A DNA stretch of 64,000 bases from Batillaria attramentaria (lineage: Eukaryota > Mollusca > Gastropoda > Batillariidae). This document shows positions 33,001 to 39,100 of this stretch, piece by piece (the stretch's first letter is position 1; each line of letters opens with the position of its first letter). The notes under the pieces were generated by a model. It made no database searches, was not told the origin of the DNA, and worked only from the letters and a program-made list of their open reading frames with translations. The translations under genes and the position numbers were made by a program. The DNA lies in assembly GCA_018292915.2 (NCBI GenBank), contig JACVVK020000385.1:347001-411000 (forward strand), in the 5' to 3' direction.

Positions 33001-33177
33001 CTACCAGTGGTTACAAATCTTGACACCTCCGACACCACAGGGCCGGAGTTCGACGACTCGTCACGATCATCTTCTGCAGTCGGTTTCAACTCGTCAGAAC
33101 CAATGGACAATGACAACTGGGTTAGGCAGGGCATCAATGGTGATGAGAAGCAACCTTTGTTGCAAGGCAAAGATTGA
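17286..33177 (+). CDS. SLC7A1-like: Cationic amino-acid transporter (SLC7A1-4/CAT family), whole gene
   Basis: Transports cationic amino acids (arginine, lysine, ornithine) across the plasma membrane in vertebrate CATs; the substrate here is inferred. Twelve shared exons (17286-17412, 19295-19414, 21863-21991, 22437-22592, 23040-23179, 24100-24214, 24842-25064, 26015-26154, 26408-26510, 27224-27396, 29099-29265, 30409-30517) join in phase to either of two terminal exons (31635-31801 or 32933-33177). The products are 619 or 645 residues, normal for CATs, which have 14 membrane segments. Family hallmarks are [18 protein letters not shown] (about 30-47), [28 protein letters not shown] with Glu106 at the position essential in mouse CAT-1, [38 protein letters not shown] and [17 protein letters not shown]. 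All introns are GT-AG. Which CAT paralogue it is orthologous to is not settled. Confidence 0.95.
17295..17412 (+). CDS. SLC7A1-like: CAT exon 1 (coding part)
   Basis: ATG at 17295 is the first in-frame Met after a TTTTTTCAG acceptor (ending 17285). It has a good start context (AAGATGGC) and begins a cytosolic N-terminus ([15 protein letters not shown]) like that of other CATs. The exon ends CTGG before GTAAGC, phase 1. The acceptor implies a non-coding upstream 5' exon not identified. Confidence 0.93.
17654..18553. mobile_element. 900-bp non-autonomous TIR element in CAT intron 1
   Basis: Starts GGGGACCTATGCATGGACAC and ends with its exact 20-bp reverse complement (18534-18553). Subterminal parts are rich in CCTAAACG words, like the TAAACGCG words of the Harbinger copies at 7.3-9.3 kb, and an ATGGCGTTTTTCG start is present near 17852. 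I therefore lean to a PIF/Harbinger derivative, but no transposase domain remains and no clear target duplication is seen. Confidence 0.72.
18740..19290 (+). repeat. Minisatellite, about 35-bp degenerate unit, ending at CAT exon 2
   Basis: About 15 units of the form ACAGCTGGGTATAGCCTACCAGTTGTCTCTTTAA. Each has a small inverted symmetry (AACTGG ... CCAGTT) around TATA. The last recognisable unit (ACCAGTTGTCTAC) ends about 25 bases before the exon 2 acceptor at 19294. Confidence 0.85.
19295..19414 (+). CDS. SLC7A1-like: CAT exon 2
   Basis: Encodes [18 protein letters not shown] and [20 protein letters not shown], the first two membrane segments with the conserved G(S/T)xGxG substrate-path motif. 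Acceptor TTTTATCAG, donor GTGAGA, phases 1-1. The minisatellite of intron 1 runs to within about 30 bases of the acceptor. Confidence 0.95.
19536..21287 (+). mobile_element. Element with 14-bp TIRs and internal ~304-bp tandem repeats (CAT intron 2)
   Basis: TTGGCTCACTTGTG at 19536-19549 is the exact reverse complement of CACAAGTGAGCCAA at 21274-21287. Inside is a (TG)n(TCTG)n tract (19588-19652), then 304-bp tandem units at about 19763 and 20067 and a slightly shorter one at about 20369, followed by more diverged units to 21.26 kb. Each unit carries the near-palindrome TGACCTTGACCCAAGGTCAAGGTCA in full or part. No coding frame is credible. The layout suggests a non-autonomous element, but its class is not certain. 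Confidence 0.8.
21420..21570 (+). repeat. GGACAWWTGTCC repeat family, copy in CAT intron 2
   Basis: Has AGGACAAATGTTCTGGCTGACTG, TAGGACATTTGTCCTAG, CCCACTGTGG, GTCTGCCTTGGTAAG and TTGGACATTTTGAAAATGAATCG in order. The same order occurs at 28.8, 46.5 and 50.85 kb. Confidence 0.7.
21863..21991 (+). CDS. SLC7A1-like: CAT exon 3
   Basis: Encodes [16 protein letters not shown] and [16 protein letters not shown]. Glu106 is retained; the equivalent Glu107 is needed for transport in mouse CAT-1. Acceptor TGTTCAG, donor GTGGGT. Confidence 0.96.
22060..22270. repeat. TG-rich simple repeats in CAT intron 3
   Basis: Interrupted (TG)n blocks, also at 22797-22918 (intron 4). They produce Cys/Val open frames that are not genes. 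Confidence 0.85.
22437..22592 (+). CDS. SLC7A1-like: CAT exon 4
   Basis: Encodes [14 protein letters not shown], an extracellular loop ([11 protein letters not shown]) and [16 protein letters not shown], the start of a membrane segment. Acceptor TTTTAG, donor GTGAGT. Confidence 0.95.
23040..23179 (+). CDS. SLC7A1-like: CAT exon 5
   Basis: Encodes [17 protein letters not shown] and a hydrophobic segment ending [17 protein letters not shown] and FNNIFT are CAT hallmarks. Acceptor TTTTCACAG, donor GTGAGT, ends in phase 0. Confidence 0.95.
23420..23635. repeat. (TG)n microsatellite blocks in CAT intron 5
   Basis: Three long TG runs separated by short CGTGCGCAGGCGTGTGTGCA-like interruptions. Confidence 0.92.
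24023..24099. repeat. (TG)n microsatellite ending at the exon 6 acceptor
   Basis: About 75 bp of pure TG whose last repeat runs into TAG, the 3' splice site of CAT exon 6. Confidence 0.97.
24100..24214 (+). CDS. SLC7A1-like: CAT exon 6
   Basis: Encodes [32 protein letters not shown], the conserved segment with YAYVGFD. It is preceded directly by about 75 bp of pure TG repeat that ends in TGTAG at the acceptor. The donor GTTGGG is weak. Confidence 0.95.
24842..25064 (+). CDS. SLC7A1-like: CAT exon 7
   Basis: Encodes [17 protein letters not shown], a membrane segment, the loop [16 protein letters not shown] and a further segment ending CGLSTR. Acceptor TCTCCCACAG, donor GTAAAA. Confidence 0.96.
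25115..25509 (-). mobile_element. SINE family A, full-length copy in CAT intron 7
   Basis: On the minus strand it reads GGGGCGGTTGGTGGTCTAGCGG (A box TGGTCTAGCGG), then GGGGTTCGAGTCC (B box), then the body with CATTCGGGCCGATCG, GGTACTCC, ACACTGGACATAA-complement words and GGGTAAAGCGCC, and a (TTA)n tail. Length is about 395 bp. Confidence 0.9.
26015..26154 (+). CDS. SLC7A1-like: CAT exon 8
   Basis: Encodes [20 protein letters not shown] and [24 protein letters not shown]. This is the loop region that differs between the CAT-2A and CAT-2B isoforms in mammals. I see only one version of it here. Confidence 0.96.
26408..26510 (+). CDS. SLC7A1-like: CAT exon 9
   Basis: Encodes [20 protein letters not shown] and [13 protein letters not shown]. 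Acceptor CTTAG, donor GTAGGG. Confidence 0.96.
26705..27045 (+). mobile_element. SINE-like repeat family E, copy 2, in CAT intron 9
   Basis: Has GTGTGTGAGTTTGACCCCCC, GTGGATCTGTTTGTGTAAC, GGCAGTCTGACTAGATTGA, GTTCAGCTGTGCTGGACTG and CCCATTAGGGCCGTCTC in the same order as 9341-9605. It extends further 5', so family E is at least 340 bp long. Confidence 0.68.
27224..27396 (+). CDS. SLC7A1-like: CAT exon 10
   Basis: Encodes the hydrophilic cytosolic loop ([15 protein letters not shown] through [16 protein letters not shown]), the least conserved internal part of CATs. Donor GTAAGT, phase 1. Confidence 0.92.
27600..28210 (+). repeat. Duplicated segment in CAT intron 10
   Basis: A block with GCAGGGCTTAGCCAGGGTTCA, CACCTTTTGG, GATTTCCACCTTTGGCTGAA and GTCCTCACCTCAGAAAGTG occurs at 27612-27705 and again at 27954-28040, about 343 bp apart. 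The second copy runs on into related AAGTGTTT-containing sequence and an A14 run. No coding potential. Confidence 0.7.
28395..28797 (+). mobile_element. SINE family A, full-length reference copy
   Basis: A tRNA-derived SINE of about 400 bp with A-box TGGTCTAGTGG (28405-28415) and B-box GGTTCGAGCCC (28450-28460). A conserved central body follows (CATTCGGGCCGATCGTCGG, CGGGTACTCCGGC, ATAGCTGAGCTGACCC), then a 3' part with GTGTGATTCACGTGAG and GTAAAGCGCC, and a (ATT)n tail. Seven copies lie in this window. The layout fits the core-containing tRNA-SINEs known from molluscs, but I cannot name the family. Confidence 0.92.
28798..28925 (+). repeat. GGACAWWTGTCC repeat family, copy in CAT intron 10
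   Basis: Has TAGGACATTTGTCCTGAATA, TGTCCACTGTGGC, CATGTCCACCTTGGTAA and CAGACATTTGAATAAAATGG. It abuts the tail of the SINE A copy. Confidence 0.68.
29099..29265 (+). CDS. SLC7A1-like: CAT exon 11
   Basis: Encodes two hydrophobic segments ([12 protein letters not shown] and [15 protein letters not shown]) and ends [11 protein letters not shown], matching the conserved linker before the last two membrane segments. Just upstream (28979-29068) is a 54-bp direct duplication of intron sequence. Confidence 0.95.
29753..30265 (-). mobile_element. tRNA-derived SINE family B with 16-bp target duplication, CAT intron 11
   Basis: Flanked by an exact 16-bp direct repeat, TGTTAACACATTTTGT (29737-29752 and 30266-30281). 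On the minus strand it reads CCGGCCCCCGTAGTGTAGTGG (A-box region) and GGGTTCGAGTTCC (B-box region). A body of about 400 bp and a (CAA)n/A-rich tail follow. It matches the plus-strand copy at 51.4 kb. The intact duplication implies a fairly recent insertion. Confidence 0.93.
30282..30408. other. Remainder of CAT intron 11
   Basis: Unique intron sequence between the SINE and exon 12, with a normal pyrimidine tract before the acceptor. Confidence 0.4.
30409..30517 (+). CDS. SLC7A1-like: CAT exon 12
   Basis: Encodes [19 protein letters not shown] and [16 protein letters not shown], the conserved VPFVP and TWVRF motifs of membrane segments 13-14. It ends in phase 1, compatible with both terminal exons. 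Confidence 0.96.
30518..31634. other. CAT intron between exon 12 and terminal exon 13a
   Basis: About 1.1 kb of AT-rich sequence with no recognisable repeat. Short open frames here lack domains. Confidence 0.5.
31635..31801 (+). CDS. SLC7A1-like: CAT alternative terminal exon 13a
   Basis: Begins [14 protein letters not shown], completing the last membrane segment, then a 41-residue acidic, Ser-rich tail ending TETSH before TAA at 31799. DGHTLL in the tail fits the acidic dileucine sorting pattern. The acceptor is CCCCAG, and an AATAAA at 32076-32081 can end this transcript before exon 13b. Using it gives the 619-residue product. Confidence 0.88.
32076..32081 (+). terminator. Putative poly(A) signal for the exon 13a transcript
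   Basis: AATAAA 275 bases after the exon 13a stop. Cleavage here would exclude exon 13b. Confidence 0.5.
32933..33177 (+). CDS. SLC7A1-like: CAT alternative terminal exon 13b
   Basis: Begins [14 protein letters not shown], closer to the vertebrate CAT consensus than 13a, then a 66-residue hydrophilic tail with a Ser/Asp-rich patch ending [17 protein letters not shown] fits the acidic dileucine sorting pattern. Acceptor ACCACAG, stop TGA at 33175, phase identical to 13a. Using it gives the 645-residue product. Confidence 0.92.
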
Positions 33178-33269
33178 CATTGTGCTTACAAGTTCAGAAT
33201 GGGGCAGCGTGCGCAGTGGCTGAGTAGTTAGCTTGTGGGAGTTAACCTTCCTGCTACGTCGCTAAAAAA

Positions 33270-33530
33270 CTTCTTAGTCCTACATCGTGTGAAACAACTT
33301 ACCCATGGTTTTTAAATAGGTAATTTTCGACTTATTCCTAGTCCTACGTCGTGGGAAACAAATTACCCATGGTTTTTATATAGGCAGATTGCAGCTTATT
33401 CCTAGTCCTACATCATGGGAAACAAATTACCCATGGTTTTTAGAAAGGTAAATTTCAACTTATTCCTAGTCCTACATCGTGGGTAACAAATTACCCATGG
33501 TTTTTATATAGGCAATTCACAACTTATTCT
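33270..33530 (+). repeat. Tandem repeat, about 63-bp unit, four copies, in the exon 13b 3'UTR
   Basis: Units share CCTAGTCCTACRTCRTGGGAAACAA, TTACCCATGGTTTTTA and AACTTATT. It begins about 90 bases after the exon 13b stop. Confidence 0.88.
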
Positions 33531-35789
33531 TATTTATTGTTTAATTACTCTGCTAATTACAAGTTAAACAACACAATTGAACATAGTCAAACCATTTATT
33601 GACAAAGTCATGAAATTTCAAAGGTGTGACATAAATATTGACCGAGATACGTTCATCTAAAGCAATGTGTGTGCAACTTTTTACCCACGACGTCGTCCGA
33701 AGGTTAAGCAGGTGTGTTAGCAAATGGCCATCACTGCTGTCATAGTGAAGTGTTAATTGGTTCAACCCTGTGTCAAGCTGTGATATATATGCGTTTCCCG
33801 TGTGGAAAGCAATCCAAATTTCCCAAAAGGGATACAGTGTATGTGTAATAATGAAGCAGAAGAGTGTAGGGTGGTTTCTGTTGTGATATAAGCATGGGAG
33901 AACTGTAGTGGTTGTACGTGGGGGTTCCAGTTCAAACAGAAGTGTGATTTTATTTGTTGTGGGATTTCATTTTGGACTGGAAGTAAGAAAAGTGCCTCAG
34001 TGCGTCGCATCATATATTGGGTAAGAAATGTTGTGTGATATAATTTATGTGCTATTAGTTGACAGAACGTGTGTTTCTCTGTGTGTTCAACTTCATGTGA
34101 GTTACATGATAGCACTTCTATTTTACATCCAGCCCTGGTGATACGCTATTAAACATGTCTGTGAGTTGTAAACTTGTACCAATGTAAAACAGTGTAGCAC
34201 ATTTACACTACCGTTTTCCTGCACATTCAAACTAAAATGTGACGAAGACTGTGAGACTCATTCCCTCTCATCTTTAGACCCAGTGACTTGGTATTCCCTC
34301 CCCAGAATTTCCAGAGATTGTTTCTGTCAGTTTTTATATATAATAAATATATTTACTCTGAAGTTGTTTTTGTTTTATTTTTAATTCCAAGTATTGAGAT
34401 TGAACTTTTAGCGTTTTTTATGTTCTGACTGATAGGACTGGACTGAATTGTGCAGCTGCTCTAACAATGGAGGATAGAAAGGGAGGTAAAATGTAAACAA
34501 ACTGTGTGAAGACTATTGTCATAGCTTGGGTAGAATGAGTTCATTGTTGTGTGTGTGTGTGTGTGTGGGTGTGTGTGTGTGTGGGTGTGTGTGGAGTTGT
34601 GTCAAGTGTTCTCATGAAAGTCTCATGTATTTCAGATCAATGTCTCGTAAACTGTAAGATGCTTGGAGCTTGCTCTTTGCTGGGACAAGCGCCCAAGAAG
34701 TGAACTTTATTATTGCCGTACTACACTGTATTATCATTGTTTCTACATGTTTATGGTGAAACTGGACACAAGGGTACATGTAGACAGTTAATCATTATGA
34801 TGCCGTTCAAATGGCATTTATTTTACGAGTGTCATCTATGACTGATTTTTGTTTAAGTGTACATTTGGCTGTGATCAGGCAGTGGCAGTACGAAAGCAGC
34901 AGCTTTCAGTTAATTATCAGTTAAAACAATAGGACTTAGGAGGATAAAATAATAATCAAAATTTATCAGTGCAGTTCTTTTCATGTGCATCTTTTAGTGC
35001 AATAAACTACATGTACTTCCATCAAGTATGTATAACTAAAAGGAGACATCTGCTGTTTTCTGTGTGTGTGTGTTTCTGTTGTTTTCTTTCCGTTTTGAAA
35101 CCACATGGCAACCATGCACCTCCAGTGATTACAAAATTCATTTTGTTTTCATTTTAATTCTAAAACAACAGCACACATCTTTTCCCCATGGGATCAACAA
35201 GCTTTGTTTTTTGGGGTTTTTAAATTTCTTAAAGTCGTCAACACACATGTATATAAAGCCTTTTACATGAACTTCATTTGTTTCATTACAATGAGTTCAT
35301 TTTCAAAGTGACAGACAGTGCTGAATTGCTCAGAAAGTTGCCGTGCTAGCTGTTACCTTCACTCATTCTACAAGGTAGCCGGTAGCCACACCCTAGTTCA
35401 AGTCTCCCACAGATTTCTTCAAGATGGAAGCAATCGTTCAGGTCTTGCATAAAACATGTCCGACACACTTCACTGGAGCTTTACTGAAATGAAAAATGGA
35501 GATGGGCCTTGTCATTCTCACAGCACACTCATACCACATCCACCAATGCCTTGACTGTGAGATGTATGCTTTCATGAATATGACCCGGGGAGGAACACTC
35601 AATGCCAAGCACAGTTCTCACATCCACAGAAACAAGTTGCTTGATTTCCTGTTGTGAGAGAAGTTTCATCCAACGGCACCCACCCCTCCAATTTCAAAAT
35701 TGATACATGTATGAATGATGTGTGACCAACATGAAGGTAAATTCCACCAGGAAATGAAGAATGGTGCCTCCTTTCGGTTTCAGACTATT
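33531..35789. other. Convergent 3' flanks of the transporter and PPIH
   Basis: Probable 3'UTRs of the two convergent genes. Holds a short (GT)n at 34545-34590 and a T-rich stretch. A TTTATT at 34817-34822 could be a minus-strand poly(A) signal for PPIH, but this is weak. No other gene is supported. Confidence 0.4.
34342..34347 (+). terminator. Putative poly(A) signal for the exon 13b transcript
   Basis: AATAAA followed by a T-rich stretch (TTTTTGTTTTATTTTT at about 34365-34382), about 1.2 kb after the stop. Confidence 0.45.
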
Positions 35790-35899
35790 TCACATTTCTC
35801 CACACTGCACTACCACAATGGCGATCTTGGGTTTGTTGTTTGGGCCTGTCGGCACGTTCTCTATTTTTCTCAGCACCAGTAAACCATCTATGACACGAC
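35790..35899 (-). CDS. PPIH: PPIH exon 7
   Basis: Encodes [20 protein letters not shown] then [14 protein letters not shown] and TGA. The [13 protein letters not shown] segment is diagnostic for PPIH. Confidence 0.96.
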
Positions 35900-36090
35900 C
35901 TGAAAAAGAAATACAAACACAAACTATACAAACTCTGTACAGAATTCTAATTAAAAATGCAAGAACAATAACAAAAAAAAAAAAAAAAACCCAAAAAACA
36001 AACAAACAAAAAACACAACAACAACAAACTCTCTCACTAGTATCCATATCCCCCAAACTGATCTTGAATTCAATTTAAAGAAAAAAGGCC

Positions 36091-36123
<33 letters not shown>

Positions 36124-39100
36124 CCAAAAACAAAACCCTCCCCCCACACAAGTCTTTATTATGAATATGACACTGAAGGCTAGTCACCAACATAATCCAT
36201 AAGAACGTGTTGTCTCAAAAAGGTGAACTTGAAGAGGGAGTGATTGGAAGTGGAGGGTGCTTGGTCTTGAAATGGAATGGCCAGCTGTGGTTTCAAGGTA
36301 CTAGCACTCGCTACTACTAGTACGGAAACTGCAAGCATCAACTTACCAAAAACAACATGCTTATCATCAAGGAAGTCGCACTTAGCACAGGTAATGAAGA
36401 ACTGGCAGCCATTTGTATCCTTCCCACTGTTAGCCTGCAAGAAATAAAATTAGAAACTAAGAAAAATAAAATCAAAATTCGTTCTTACCCTCACAGCCAT
36501 AAGTTCTTTGAGAACTTCCAACTGCTGGAGCTGTGAAACACCAAGAGATGAGTTTTTATTTTGGCTTAACTAAATTTAAATTAGGCTGCATTGATATTAG
36601 CTTGCCTTTAGCATCAATTTTGCATCTACAAAACATTAAAGAATAAACCATGTACATACAGTACATCATTGGAAAACGATTTACCATGCTTAAGATCCCA
36701 GGTCCTGTGTGTTTCCTCTTGAAATTCTCATCGGCGAAAGCCCTGCCCCCATAAATGCTAGTCAGACCAGTCCCGTCACCCTGAGAAACCAAAGAATGCA
36801 AGAGTCATAAAAATCACATGGTTTAATTAAATAACGCTAAACACATAAACTGAGGAGTACGCTTCACATCTAAGCTACTGAAAGAACTTGTTTTGTGCTT
36901 TCACAGAAAATATCCAGCTAACTGCTATGATTATAAACAAGCTTAACCTTTAAAAAGTAAACATTTCACACATCAACATGACACAGGCCAAAAAACATTA
37001 TGTGTTCAACACAGAAACTGACACTGCCATGTCTGAGGCCTGTTTGAGCTGTATCACAAGCCTGGTTGAAACATAAAGCAATTGCTTACATTAACAAAAT
37101 CTCCTCCCTGCACCATGAAATCTTTGATGACTCTGCAATCAGACAAAGATCAAGCAGTTACTGCATATATTTTATGTATATGGGCATGGCTCAGAAATGG
37201 TGTTGAAAAGTTGTGACACACTAAGGCAAAATAGAAAATCATAATTTACACACTGGACTTGGGGCACACCATCTTCAAACAAAAACACATCATCTGAACC
37301 ATTTTTTGCGTCATTCACTCATTTATTACTTGTGTAATATGACGCCAACCACTATCACTGTGTACATAACATCACAACATCACAGGAACTTCTTGCTCCC
37401 ATTCACTGGAAAGAGATACAAAGAAATTCATTTAAATTGCACCCTGTTATAAAGAAAAACCAGTTGTGTTAACTGAAATAGTTACACTGTTCTTGGACTT
37501 CAAAGAAGCGAGATATTTTAAGAAGCAGAAAATGTACGTAACTTCACAACATTTTTCAACTCTGAAGATCTACGACTGTCATAAGTACTTCAAATTTCAT
37601 CCAAAACACACAATATTCATATAAAGCTAATCAGTAGGCTTTCAGCTTTTTTTCTTATTAAGAGAAACAGCGGGCAAAACAGAAACTATGACATTAGAGC
37701 TGATACGACACTGGGACCACATTCTAGAAATGAAAAACCCCTTTTGGCACATAGTGAGTGTACATAATGCACTTTGTTTACATGAAGCAGTTTTAAAATG
37801 TCTAGGTGTAAGTATTTACATCACTGCTGACCATGAAAGAGGTTTTGGTATTGATACATTTGCCTAAAATAACTAAAGGGGAACTTCAGTACATAACTTC
37901 ACAACGTCACAAGGCTAAAATTTGTTTACAAACTTATTAAGAGATTAACAATGACCTTTAAAAACCAAATCAGCAGACTATCTACAAAGCAGGTATCCAC
38001 TGTTGCCACTATTGCCCCCAGAAAACATAAAACAATGGGGGAAAAATATGGAATGTTACCGTAGTACATAACTTCACAACAATGAGATGTCTCTCTCCTG
38101 TTTTCACAAATAAAACAAACCTTTCTTAGCAGTAGTTGAGCATCACAGGTGGTAAAAGTGAGTGAACATTACACCCCTGCAGTTGAAGCCCTTTAAGAAT
38201 ATGAATCGCCCCCAATTTCAGCCAGTACAAGAAAAAACAGTCTCAAGGAGGGGAAATGTACATAACTTCACAACGTGGCATGGCCAGCTTTTTTAGAATG
38301 TGTGCTCCATTAAGACCATTCTCTGACTAAAAAAGTAAAGCATTTATACTACATCACCATTTTTATTGTATGGAACTTTTATTTTACTTCTGAAGTAAAT
38401 CCTCCTAAGACATGTTGACAAGCTGGTAAATGTTGTACATAACTTCACAACATTTTTCAACTCTAAAGATCTGCGACTGTCTTAAGTACTTCAAATTTCA
38501 CCCAAAACGCACTATATTCATATAAAGCTACTCAGTAGGCTTTCAGCTTTTTTTCTTATTAAGAGAAACAGTGGGCAAAACAGAAACTATGACATTAGAG
38601 CTGATAAGATACTGGGAACACATTCTAGGAGTGAAAAACTCCATTTGGCACGTAGTAAGTGTACATAGTGCACTTTTCTTCTTCTTTTTTTTTTTTTTTT
38701 TTTACACGAAGCAGTTTTATAATGCCTGAGTGTAAGTATTTACATCACTGCTGACCATGAAAGAGCATGTTCATGTGTTTATTTTGTGGTCTGGGAGAGG
38801 AAACTATTGTTCACCTATTCTGGGACTGTCCATATTATGTGCAGATGTTTATTTATGGCTACCATTCGAGTGCATTCATTGTGATAGTTTTGCTTTTACA
38901 GCCACTCTGCTTATCCTTGGAACAGAACTATGTAAAAACAGATAAAGTTATAGATTTGTTGATTTTATTAAGCAAGTTTCATATAGATCTATAACAGCAA
39001 GCTACAGAATACTGTTCCAAATGCCACAACTTTTAAGAAGATATTCAAACACAGACACATAGGTGAAAAACTGCATGTAGTTTTCAGGTAACTAGTCTAA

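Noticed and set aside
37533..38451. CRISPR-like array of regularly spaced repeats
   Set aside because: The host is an animal, spacing is 170-350 bp and irregular, and the repeats switch orientation further right; it is a feature of a TIR transposon.
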